Positions 49,286-56,960 of a stretch of DNA of 61,643 bases are shown here, in pieces (positions within the stretch are counted from its first letter, which is position 1; each line of letters opens with the position of its first letter). The DNA is taken from positions 1 to 61,643 of the forward strand of contig CAKSNY010000010.1 in NCBI GenBank assembly GCA_934476455.1, read 5' to 3'. The translations under genes and the position numbers were made by a program. The notes beneath the pieces are model-generated. The model worked only from the letters and a program-made list of their open reading frames with translations. It did no database searches and was not told where the DNA came from. The stretch comes from an uncultured Clostridia bacterium. GTDB taxonomy: Bacteria; Bacillota; Clostridia; UMGS1883.

Positions 49286-49974
49286 TCCTCCTCTGAAATA
49301 CTGCTTATTTCATATTCTTGCGCGCTGCCGTAAAAAAGCGCCTTTTTCTGCCCTATGTGAAGTATGTGCTTTGCCGCGGACAGCGCGCTGTGTACATCGT
49401 GCGAAACCATTATAACGGCAGTTCCCATTTTGTTTATTTTGCAAATTGCGTCGTAAAATTCAAGCGTTGCCGCAGGGTCCATCCCGGAAACAGGCTCGTC
49501 AAGCAAAAGCAGCTTTTCCGCCGCCATAAGCGCCCGTGCCAAAAGCACGCGCTGCTGCTGCCCGCCGGAAAGGTCGCGGAAGCACCGCTTATAAAGGGGC
49601 GCTATTCCCAAAAGCTCCATATATTTTTTTGCCCGCGCGCGCTGCACCCTGTTGTAAAACGGCATAAAGCCCATTTTGTTAAGGCAGCCCGAGAGTACCA
49701 CCTCTTTTACCGATGCGGGAAAATCCTTTTGCACTGCCGTCATCTGCGGCAGATACCCTATACCGCTTTTTCTCGTACCGGGCGCAAAAATTATCTCCCC
49801 GCCGGATGGCTGTTTAAGTGAAAGCAGCGTTTTTATAAGTGTACTTTTTCCGCTGCCGTTTTCACCGAAAATTACAAGAAAGTCGCCCTCTTCAACGCCG
49901 AAGCTTATATTTTCAAGCACCTTTTTCCCGTCATACGTTACGGCAAGGTTTTTTACATCTATTATCTTGTTCAA
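49282..49974 (-). CDS. znuC: metal ABC transporter ATPase (ZnuC/MntA-like)
   Basis: A 230-aa ATPase. Walker A FGENGSGKSTLIKTLLSL near residue 36, signature RDLSGGQQQRVLLARALMAA, Walker B KLLLLDEPVSGMDPAAT and the switch His in AVIMVSHDVHSALSAA. Its start overlaps the end of the regulator gene by 4 nt, so three genes form one coupled operon. The partner permease and the Fur-type box support metal import. Confidence 0.92.
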   Translation of the reverse strand: MNKIIDVKNLAVTYDGKKVLENISFGVEEGDFLVIFGENGSGKSTLIKTLLSLKQPSGGEIIFAPGTRKSGIGYLPQMTAVQKDFPASVKEVVLSGCLNKMGFMPFYNRVQRARAKKYMELLGIAPLYKRCFRDLSGGQQQRVLLARALMAAEKLLLLDEPVSGMDPAATLEFYDAICKINKMGTAVIMVSHDVHSALSAAKHILHIGQKKALFYGSAQEYEISSISEEE

Positions 49975-50381
49975 TCAAGCTCCCCGCTTTCTTTTCCATT
50001 GCAGCTTTTGCATATGCCGTACATAACCGTACGCCGATTGTCAACACAAAAACCGTGTTCCTTTAAAATATGTTCGCCCAACCCCGAAAGGTATTTACAG
50101 TCTATGTGAAAAAGCGTGCCGCAGCATACGCATTTAAGATGAAAATGCCCGTCGCAGCTTTCCCCCACGTACTGAAAGCACGCCTCCTTGTCTGTAATGT
50201 ATTTTCGTATAAGCCCCTCGTCAACCATTTTTTCAAGACGGCGGTACACCGTGGCAGGGCTTACCCTTTCTCCCCTGTCGCAAAGCCCTTTTATAAGCTC
50301 TGCCGCCGTGATATGTCCCCCGCACGCTTTAAGATATTCAAGCATAACGTTTTTTTGCCGTGTGTTATAATCCGATTTCAT
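49971..50381 (-). CDS. zur: Fur family transcriptional regulator, likely Zur
   Basis: A 136-aa Fur-type repressor. N-terminal winged helix (LEYLKACGGHITAAELIKGL, ATVYRRLEKMVDEGLIRKYI), metal region DGHFHLKCVCCGTLFHIDC and C-terminal CKSC, giving two CxxC structural-zinc motifs. Zur is favoured over Fur or PerR because it heads a ZnuCB-like operon. A Fur-type box (50401-50415) overlaps its own promoter start, so autoregulation is likely. Confidence 0.88.
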   Translation of the reverse strand: MKSDYNTRQKNVMLEYLKACGGHITAAELIKGLCDRGERVSPATVYRRLEKMVDEGLIRKYITDKEACFQYVGESCDGHFHLKCVCCGTLFHIDCKYLSGLGEHILKEHGFCVDNRRTVMYGICKSCNGKESGELD

Positions 50382-50400
50382 ATACTCACCCCGTGTAATT

Positions 50401-50415
50401 TGAAAATCATTCTCA
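50401..50415. promoter_or_regulatory. Fur/Zur-type operator box
   Basis: A 7-1-7 inverted repeat TGAAAAT-C-ATTCTCA, matching TGAnAATnATTnTCA. It lies between the -10 of the operon promoter (50415-50420) and the zur start, so binding would block transcription. Confidence 0.82.
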
Positions 50416-50443
50416 TATTACACTATATTTAAAAAAATGTCAA
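50415..50443 (-). promoter_or_regulatory. promoter of the zur-znuCB operon
   Basis: Minus strand: perfect -35 TTGACA (50438-50443), 17-nt spacer, -10 TAATAT (50415-50420). Confidence 0.88.
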
Positions 50444-50446
50444 CCG

Positions 50447-50496
50447 ATAAATAAAAAATGAGCTGTTTGAAAAGTAAACTTTTCAAACAGCTCATT
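50447..50496 (-). terminator. terminator after the membrane protein gene at 50656
   Basis: A perfect 18-bp stem AATGAGCTGTTTGAAAAG / CTTTTCAAACAGCTCATT (50457-50474 with 50479-50496) followed on the minus strand by a T-rich tract. It abuts the short MITE copy. Confidence 0.82.
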
Positions 50497-50501
50497 CATT
50501 C

Positions 50502-50650
50502 AAGGGGATAGGAAAAAGGCTTATAAAAATACGGAAAAATCGAATGTAATGAGATTTTTCTACCAAAATCGAGTTTTTAAACTGTTTTGCAGTTACATAC
50601 TCTTTATTATAATTGCCTTTTTGCGTTCTGGACTTTTTTAACATCCCCTT
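50502..50650. mobile_element. MITE-like repeat, short copy (minus orientation)
   Basis: A 149-bp element with ends AAGGGGAT / ATCCCCTT, matching the outer parts of 36088-36586 in reverse orientation without the 350-bp internal insertion. The frame across it (50492-50767) is not a real gene. Confidence 0.7.
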
Positions 50651-50655
50651 TAAAG

Positions 50656-51669
50656 TTATCTGTTCGGTTTTATATGTCTGCGCAGTATTGGCTTTTGGCT
50701 CATACGTACCGCGTGCGAGCGGTATTCTGTGCGGAACTGCCTTTCCTTTCTTCTGTACCGCAGGCACAAAAGCCCCGACAAAAGAATTATTCCCTCTGTC
50801 AAAAGGTGCAGCGCCGCGGCTGAATATATTGAGGAAGCATTCTCCAAAACAGTGTCGTTTATATAATCAATGTTAAAAAGCTTGAGCCAAAACGCCGCTA
50901 TATAAACATTGTCCGCGTGTGAAACCGACATACACACAAGTGTAACTGCGGCATACATTGCGTACGCTATCATACTTATAACGCAGTAATCGAAAAATGA
51001 GGCAAACACTGCATAATACGACGATTCTATTTTAAGAAGAACCGATATAAAAAGCACCGCCCCTGCAGCCGCACAAAGAAAGCTCCAAAGCTGCATCTCT
51101 TTTTGCGGGCGCACCGCAAGCAAAAGCTTTTCAAGCAGATATACCGGCAGCGAGCATATTAAAGATGCCAAAACGGTGTTTACCGTACGGCGGACAACCT
51201 CGCCCGCAATAAGCGGTGCCTTTGACAGCTTCATAATTTCCGCCGCACTTAGAAATACCGCGCACAAAACGCCCGCCGTGCCGCACAAAAGCCTGATCCA
51301 AAACCCGTCCGGCAGAAAAATACGCGAAATGCCGAAAAGCGAAACTGCCCAAAGCAGCCCGAAAAGCGCCGTCGGCAGTACCGAACAGGCTAAAAAACGT
51401 CCTGTAACAGCTTCTTTTTGCCTGTTTTTTTGTTTTATGCGGTACACGCGGCATTCTGCCTTTTCCGCACCCTTTTTGTGCATAAAAACGCGCACCGCCG
51501 CAGCCTTTTCGGGAAGAACCAGGCTGTGTATAAAGGCTATCGGAAACAGGAAAAATCCGTATATGTACCACCGCGTAAAGCTTCTCTTGCGGCGGGCGGC
51601 GCATATCGCCGGTACAAACGCCGCCGCCGAAAGGAATATCACCGTACATATAATTACATAGCGTAGCAT
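50656..51669 (-). CDS. multi-spanning membrane protein of unknown function
   Basis: A 337-aa protein; ATG 51669 (MLRYVIICTVIFLS) with GGGGTGAGG upstream is preferred over the longer frame at 51747, which overlaps proS. About eight or nine hydrophobic segments, a basic loop after the second (AARRKRSFTRWYIYG), and a basic C-terminal tail. No motif is recognised. It directly follows proS on the minus strand and ends beside the short MITE. Confidence 0.7.
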   Translation of the reverse strand: MLRYVIICTVIFLSAAAFVPAICAARRKRSFTRWYIYGFFLFPIAFIHSLVLPEKAAAVRVFMHKKGAEKAECRVYRIKQKNRQKEAVTGRFLACSVLPTALFGLLWAVSLFGISRIFLPDGFWIRLLCGTAGVLCAVFLSAAEIMKLSKAPLIAGEVVRRTVNTVLASLICSLPVYLLEKLLLAVRPQKEMQLWSFLCAAAGAVLFISVLLKIESSYYAVFASFFDYCVISMIAYAMYAAVTLVCMSVSHADNVYIAAFWLKLFNIDYINDTVLENASSIYSAAALHLLTEGIILLSGLLCLRYRRKERQFRTEYRSHAVRMSQKPILRRHIKPNR

Positions 51670-51689
51670 TACCTCACCCCGAAACAGTT

Positions 51690-53126
51690 TTAATATGCTC
51701 TGCCCCAATATACAAGTGTTTTTGCTTTTTTGCCGCAGCATACGCATTTGTCGGAGATTGCCTCTCCCCCAAACGGTATACAGCGGGCTGTTGCGCCGGT
51801 GTCCTCTTTTATCTTGTTTTCACATTCAACATCGCCGCACCACATTGCACGTATAAACCCGGGCTTTGTTTCAACAATGTTTTTAAATTCGTCATATTCT
51901 GTCGCGTCGTACGTATGGCTGTTCCGATGCGCAAGCGCTTTTTGGTACATCGCTTCTTGAATTTCCTCCAAAAGCTTTGCCACCGTTTCTTCTATTTTGT
52001 CAAGCGACGCCTTTATCTTTTCTCCGTTGTCACGCCTTACAAGCACACATTCGTTATTTTCTATATCCCTCGGACCCATTTCAAGCCTTATCGGCACGCC
52101 CTTCATCTCGTGCTCGGCAAATTTCCAGCCGGGTGTTTTATCCGTAAGGTCAATATCTGCGCGCACGCATTTTTTAAGCCTGTCGCACACTGCCTGTGCA
52201 GCCTCTTTAACGCCGTCTTTATGCATTGCTATCGGAACAATAACAACCTGTCTGGGTGCAATCATCGGCGGAATGACAAGCCCGTTGTTGTCGCCGTGTA
52301 CCATTATTATTGCGCCTATAAGGCGTGTGGTAACCCCCCACGACGTTTGATAAACATATTTAAGCTTGTTTTCCTTATCGGAATACTGTATTCCGAAAGC
52401 GCGGGCAAATCCGTCGCCGAAATTATGGCTTGTACCGGACTGCAGCGCCTTTCCGTCGTGCATAAGGCTTTCTATTGTATACGTTGCCTCTGCCCCGGCA
52501 AATTTCTCCTTATCGGTTTTTCTTCCTTTAATTACCGGAATTGCAAGGTACTTTTCGCACACCTGTGCATATACGTTAAGCATACGTATTGTTTCCTCCT
52601 GCGCCTCCTCTGCGGTGGCGTGCGCCGTATGCCCCTCCTGCCACAAAAATTCCATACTGCGCAAAAACGGGCGCGTTGTCTTTTCCCAGCGCACAACGCT
52701 GCACCACTGGTTATAAAGCTTCGGCAGGTCGCGGTAAGAATGAATTATGTTTTTGTAATGCTCGCAAAAAAGCGTTTCGCTTGTCGGGCGCACGCAAATT
52801 CTTTCGGCAAGCTTTTCGTTACCGCCGTGCGTAACCCATGCAACCTCGGGGGCAAAGCCCTCTACATGGTCTTTTTCTTTTTCCAAGAGCTTTTCGGGAA
52901 TGAACATAGGCATATAAACATTTTCATGCCCGAGCTCTTTAAACCGGCTGTCAAGCGCATTTTTTATATTCTCCCACAGTGCCATAGCGTACGGGCGGAA
53001 AACACAGCAGCCCTTTACGCTGGTGTATTCAATAAGCTCTGCCTTTTTTACGATGTCCGTATACCATTTCGCAAAATCCTCGTCCATCGAGGTTATTTCC
53101 TCAACCATTTTCTTCTCATTAGCCAT
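51690..53126 (-). CDS. proS: prolyl-tRNA synthetase, short (archaeal/eukaryote-type) form
   Basis: A 478-aa class II synthetase without the YbaK-type editing insertion of the long bacterial form. Class II motifs: VYMPMFIPEKLLEKEKDHVE, RPTSETLFCEHYKNIIHSYR (motif 2 region) and the final EGHTAHATAEEAQEETIR-type loop; TSWGVTTRLIGAIIMVHGDN is motif 3. The zinc-binding-like C-terminus (CGDVECENKIKE and CVCCGKKAKTLVYWGRAY) is typical of this form. Promoter 53169-53197. Confidence 0.95.
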   Translation of the reverse strand: MANEKKMVEEITSMDEDFAKWYTDIVKKAELIEYTSVKGCCVFRPYAMALWENIKNALDSRFKELGHENVYMPMFIPEKLLEKEKDHVEGFAPEVAWVTHGGNEKLAERICVRPTSETLFCEHYKNIIHSYRDLPKLYNQWCSVVRWEKTTRPFLRSMEFLWQEGHTAHATAEEAQEETIRMLNVYAQVCEKYLAIPVIKGRKTDKEKFAGAEATYTIESLMHDGKALQSGTSHNFGDGFARAFGIQYSDKENKLKYVYQTSWGVTTRLIGAIIMVHGDNNGLVIPPMIAPRQVVIVPIAMHKDGVKEAAQAVCDRLKKCVRADIDLTDKTPGWKFAEHEMKGVPIRLEMGPRDIENNECVLVRRDNGEKIKASLDKIEETVAKLLEEIQEAMYQKALAHRNSHTYDATEYDEFKNIVETKPGFIRAMWCGDVECENKIKEDTGATARCIPFGGEAISDKCVCCGKKAKTLVYWGRAY

Positions 53127-53168
53127 AATGATGCCCCTTCAAAAAATAAATTTATATACATTTTTTTC

Positions 53169-53197
53169 ATTTTACCAAATTGCCGCCCGTTTGTCAA
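53169..53197 (-). promoter_or_regulatory. proS promoter
   Basis: Minus strand: -35 TTGACA (53192-53197), 17-nt spacer, -10 TAAAAT (53169-53174). The leader is about 35 nt, too short for a T-box. Confidence 0.8.
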
Positions 53198-53324
53198 TTA
53201 TGCGCCGCATAATTATCGCATTAAAAAAAAACATACTAATACGCCTTAAATATGTTAATAATAGATAATGACGCATTTATATGCCGCTGCATATAATAAA
53301 ACTGCAAAATGTGTAAAAATTTTC

Positions 53325-53353
53325 TTGAAATAAATACAAAATTGTAGTAATAT
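53325..53353 (+). promoter_or_regulatory. pfkA promoter
   Basis: -35 TTGAAA (53325-53330), 17-nt spacer, -10 TAATAT (53348-53353); a second TATAAT-like box lies at about 53366-53371. The ATG at 53395 follows CCAGGAGG. The remaining gap back to proS shows no other feature. Confidence 0.65.
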
Positions 53354-53394
53354 AGCTTAATAGGGTATAATTTTTATTTTCCAGGAGGAACAGT

Positions 53395-54513
53395 ATGAAA
53401 GAGATTAAGAAAATAGGCATTCTCACCGGCGGCGGAGATTGCCCGGGACTTAACGCCGTTATCCGTGCCGTTACAAAAACCGCTATCGAAAAATATTCGC
53501 TCGGTGTTGTAGGTATCAGAAAGGGCTATCACGGTCTTTATCACAAGGATTTTGTAAACCTTACCTTAGACTCCGTTGAAGAGATTTTGTCTGAAGGCGG
53601 TACAATACTTAAAAGCTCAAACAAAGACAATCTTTTTAAATATCCCGTCCGTGACGAAAACGGCGATATTGTAAAAAAAGACGGCAAAATTGTTTACGAA
53701 AACGTGTCGGAAAAGGCTGTTGAAAACCTTAAGGAAGCCGGTATAGACGCGCTCTTCATCCTCGGCGGGGACGGCACGCTTACAAGCGGGCGCGACTTTG
53801 CACGTATGGGTGTAAACGTAATCGGTATTCCGAAAACGATTGATAACGACCTTAATTGCACAGACTATACCTTCGGCTTTCAAACGGCTGTGGACGTTGT
53901 AACCGAATCGCTTGACCGTCTGCGCACAACCGCAAAAAGCCATGGCAGAATTATGGTTGCGGAAATTATGGGGCGCGGCGCGGGCTGGCTTACGCTTCAC
54001 GGCGGAATTGCCGGCGCGGCGGACGTTATTTTGCTTCCCGAAATTCCGTTTGACATAAACATTATTGCAGACAGAATTAAAAAAGACTTTGCACGCGGTA
54101 AGGATTTTTGTATTGTTGCATGCGCCGAAGGGGCAAAGCCCAGGAACGGAGAGGCTGTTGTGCTTAAGGTCCGCGAGGACAGCCCGGACCCCATCCGCTT
54201 GGGCGGTGTTGCAAGTATGGTTGCAGACCAGCTTGAAAACCTTTGTAAGAACGAGGCACGCTCCACCGTTTTGGGACACGTTCAGCGCGGCGGAACAACA
54301 GGCGCGCATGACAGGGTGCTGTCCTCCCGCTACGGCTATGCTGCGGTAGAGCTTGCAATGCAGGGGAAATTCGGCAATATGGTTATATTAAAGGGCGATG
54401 CCATAGGCTATGCGTCGCTTGAAGATGTAATAGGTCAGGAAAACAAGCAGGTAGATCCGAACGGGGAGCTTGTAAAAATGGCAAAGGCATTCGGTATTTG
54501 CTTCGGCGACTGA
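53395..54513 (+). CDS. pfkA: 6-phosphofructokinase, ATP-type signature
   Basis: A 372-aa enzyme that phosphorylates fructose 6-phosphate. The active site shows GGDGT (Gly127) and PKTIDND (Lys147). In PFK families Gly at the first place marks ATP use, while Lys at the second is usual in PPi enzymes; the Gly/Lys mix is known in a subset of ATP enzymes. Other motifs: TGGGDCPGLNAVIRAV, VAEIMGRGAGWLT and GHVQRGGTTGAHDRVLSSRY. It is longer than the 320-aa enteric form. Phosphoryl donor should be tested. Confidence 0.93.
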   Translation: MKEIKKIGILTGGGDCPGLNAVIRAVTKTAIEKYSLGVVGIRKGYHGLYHKDFVNLTLDSVEEILSEGGTILKSSNKDNLFKYPVRDENGDIVKKDGKIVYENVSEKAVENLKEAGIDALFILGGDGTLTSGRDFARMGVNVIGIPKTIDNDLNCTDYTFGFQTAVDVVTESLDRLRTTAKSHGRIMVAEIMGRGAGWLTLHGGIAGAADVILLPEIPFDINIIADRIKKDFARGKDFCIVACAEGAKPRNGEAVVLKVREDSPDPIRLGGVASMVADQLENLCKNEARSTVLGHVQRGGTTGAHDRVLSSRYGYAAVELAMQGKFGNMVILKGDAIGYASLEDVIGQENKQVDPNGELVKMAKAFGICFGD

Positions 54514-54520
54514 TTATTAA

Positions 54521-54560
54521 GGCAGACCGCGCCGAAACGGTTTCGTTTCGGTGCAGCCTG
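54521..54560 (+). terminator. terminator after pfkA
   Basis: Hairpin with core CCGAAACG / CGTTTCGG inside a wider GCAG...CTGC stem, then CCCGTTTTATTT. It only partly isolates the downstream dgt. Confidence 0.6.
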
Positions 54561-54601
54561 CCCGTTTTATTTCTGCGGTTAATATTTTTGGGGGTGATTG
54601 T

Positions 54602-55594
54602 GTGAATATTCGTGAGCGAACACAGGAAATTGAAAGGAAAACGCTTTCTCCGTATGCAACCCTTTCGGAAAATACAAAGGGACGCAAAATTCCGCGTCCG
54701 CTGTGCGATATACGCACAGAATTTCAGCGCGACCGCGATAAAATAATACATTCCAAATCTTTTCGCAGGCTTAAGCATAAAACGCAGGTTTTCATAACGC
54801 CTGAGGGCGACCACTACCGCACACGGCTTACGCATACGCTGGAGGTTGCGCAGATTGCCCGCACCATTTCCCGCGGGCTGCGCCTTAACGAAGACCTGAC
54901 AGAGGCAATGGCGCTCGGGCATGACCTTGGGCATACGCCGTTCGGCCATTCCGGCGAAAATGCGTTAAACAAGCTGTGTGACGGCGGTTTTCGGCATAAC
55001 GAGCACAGCATTCGCGTGGCTGAGGTTTTGGAAAAGCTTAATCTTACGGAGGAGGTTCTCGACGGCATACTCCACCACACGGGCAGCGCGGTTGCGCACA
55101 CCCTCGAGGGGAAAATTTTAAAGTATGCCGACAGAATAGCCTATATAAATCACGATATTGACGACGCCGTGCGCGGCGGTGTAATAAGAGAAAGCGACCT
55201 CCCGCGTGAGGCTACAAAGATTTTGGGAGAGACCCACTCGGAAAGAATAAACACCCTTGTGCTGGATCTTATAAAATCCTCCGAGGGTAAAAACGATATT
55301 TGTATGACGCCGCACATAGAAAACGCCATGCAGTGCCTTCGCAGCTTTATGTTTGAAAACGTATATATAGGCTCTGCCGCAAAAACGGAGGAGGAAAAGG
55401 TTGTAGGCATTATGGGAATAATGTTTAAGCACTTTTTATCGCACCCCGAAGAGCTTCCCCCCGCCCAGGCACAAACCGCACGGGAGGAGGGCATACAGCG
55501 CGGCGTATGCGATTATCTCGCCGGTATGAGCGACAGGTTTGCAATATACACCTTTGACAGTATATATGTTCCCAAATCGTGGAATAAATATTGA
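54602..55594 (+). CDS. dgt: deoxyguanosinetriphosphate triphosphohydrolase
   Basis: A 330-aa dGTPase; GTG 54602 (NIRERTQEIERKTLS) follows GGGGGTGATT, and the longer frame at 54551 runs through the terminator. HD motifs: RLTHTLEVAQIARTIS, AMALGHDLGHTPFGHSGENAL, FRHNEHSIRVAEVLEKL and LKYADRIAYINHDIDDAVRG. It lowers dNTP pools. This is the standard short Firmicute Dgt; a second, diverged HD protein lies at 32129-33313. Confidence 0.93.
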   Translation: MNIRERTQEIERKTLSPYATLSENTKGRKIPRPLCDIRTEFQRDRDKIIHSKSFRRLKHKTQVFITPEGDHYRTRLTHTLEVAQIARTISRGLRLNEDLTEAMALGHDLGHTPFGHSGENALNKLCDGGFRHNEHSIRVAEVLEKLNLTEEVLDGILHHTGSAVAHTLEGKILKYADRIAYINHDIDDAVRGGVIRESDLPREATKILGETHSERINTLVLDLIKSSEGKNDICMTPHIENAMQCLRSFMFENVYIGSAAKTEEEKVVGIMGIMFKHFLSHPEELPPAQAQTAREEGIQRGVCDYLAGMSDRFAIYTFDSIYVPKSWNKY

Positions 55595-55650
55595 CACGCG
55601 GCGTTTCGTAAGATAAAATACTGTTATTATATTTATAAGGGGTTTTGGAA

Positions 55651-56877
55651 TTGAAAATTAAAGGAAATGTGCTTGTAGGTCAGTCGGGCGGGCCGACTGC
55701 CGTTATAAATTCGTCATTGGCGGGCGTATTTGAAGCAGCGCGCGACGCGGGCGCAGAAAAAATATACGGTATGCGTTACGGAATAGAGGGTTTTTTAAAC
55801 GAAAACATTGTTGACCTTTGCTCGGTTCTGAAAACCTCGCTTGATACAGAGCTTTTAAAAAGAACGCCGTCGTCATACCTCGGCTCATGCAGGTTTAAGC
55901 TGCCCGAGCCTTTAAATGGCAGCGCCGTGTATGAAAAGCTTTTTTCGCTTTTTTCAAAATATAATATTTGCGCCTTTTTCTACATAGGCGGAAACGACTC
56001 GATGGATACGGTAAAAAAACTCAGCGAATACGCCGCGCAAATAAACAGCCCCGTGCGTTTTATAGGCGTTCCGAAAACGATTGATAACGATTTGTGCGTC
56101 ACAGACCACACCCCCGGCTACGGCAGCGCGGCAAAGTTTATTGCAACGGCTGTAAAAGAACTTGTATGCGACAGCCTTGTTTACGACCTGGAAAGCGTTA
56201 CGATTGTGGAAATTATGGGGCGCGACGCCGGCTGGCTTACCGGTGCGGCAGCCCTTTCAAAAGGGGAGGACTGCGAGGGTCCCGCGCTTATATTTCTGCC
56301 CGAGGTTCCGTTTGATTACGAATATGTAAAAACGCGCATAAAGGAAATACAAAAAACGCGCAAATCGTTTGTTATCGCTCTTTCCGAGGGCATACGCACA
56401 AAAGACGGAAGGTATGTGTGCGAGCTTGGCAAAGAAAGCTCTAAGGATGCGTTCGGGCATACACAGCTTTCAAACGCCGGGCAGACGGTTGCCTCCATGC
56501 TTAAAAAAGACCTCGGAATAAAAACACGTGCGGTGGAGCTTTCCACCCTCCAGCGCTGCGCAAGCCACATAGTATCGCTTACGGATTTGAACGAAGCGTA
56601 CGCCGTGGGCAACGCTGCGGTACGTGCCGCGGCAGGCGGGCATACGGGCGAAATGGTGTTTATTAAAAGAATAAGCACAAATCCATATGTATCCGAAACC
56701 GATACGTATGACATACGCGCCGTTGCAAATATGGAAAAGCCCGTCCCGCGCAATATGATAAATGAAAGCGGCGATTTCGTAACAGAAGAATTTATCGGGT
56801 TTGTGCGCCCTCTTACAGAGGGCAGTGCCGAAAACATCACCGTAAACGGGCTTTCGGCACACATAAAGCCGCTGTGA
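55651..56877 (+). CDS. pfp: diphosphate--fructose-6-phosphate 1-phosphotransferase (PPi-type PFK)
   Basis: A 408-aa PFK-fold enzyme; TTG 55651 gives correct spacing to AAGGGG. Its active site has GGNDS (Asp116) and PKTIDND (Lys142), the Asp/Lys pair that marks PPi as phosphoryl donor. Other motifs: LVGQSGGPTAVINSSLAGVF and VEIMGRDAGWLTGAAALSKG. It would run a reversible, ATP-sparing glycolytic step, useful to an anaerobe. It follows dgt by 56 nt. Confidence 0.93.
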   Translation: MKIKGNVLVGQSGGPTAVINSSLAGVFEAARDAGAEKIYGMRYGIEGFLNENIVDLCSVLKTSLDTELLKRTPSSYLGSCRFKLPEPLNGSAVYEKLFSLFSKYNICAFFYIGGNDSMDTVKKLSEYAAQINSPVRFIGVPKTIDNDLCVTDHTPGYGSAAKFIATAVKELVCDSLVYDLESVTIVEIMGRDAGWLTGAAALSKGEDCEGPALIFLPEVPFDYEYVKTRIKEIQKTRKSFVIALSEGIRTKDGRYVCELGKESSKDAFGHTQLSNAGQTVASMLKKDLGIKTRAVELSTLQRCASHIVSLTDLNEAYAVGNAAVRAAAGGHTGEMVFIKRISTNPYVSETDTYDIRAVANMEKPVPRNMINESGDFVTEEFIGFVRPLTEGSAENITVNGLSAHIKPL

Positions 56878-56893
56878 CAAAATATACCCGCAA

Positions 56894-56940
56894 ATGTTAG
56901 TTATCCGAACCCGATTAACGCGGGTTCGGATAACTAACAT
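56894..56940. promoter_or_regulatory. perfect 19-bp inverted repeat before mutS2
   Basis: Arms 56894-56912 and 56922-56940 (core GTTAGTTATCCGAACCC) separated by 9 nt, with no T-run after it and 20 nt before the mutS2 start. It could be a strong mRNA hairpin or a protein-binding palindrome; it is not a standard terminator. Confidence 0.6.
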
Positions 56941-56960
56941 CAGGTTAAGGAAGGATAATA

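Noticed and set aside
51915..53249. 444-aa plus-strand open frame
   Set aside because: It lies fully opposite proS, is rich in Cys, His and Phe as expected of a shadow frame, and has no ribosome site. proS has all class II motifs and a promoter.
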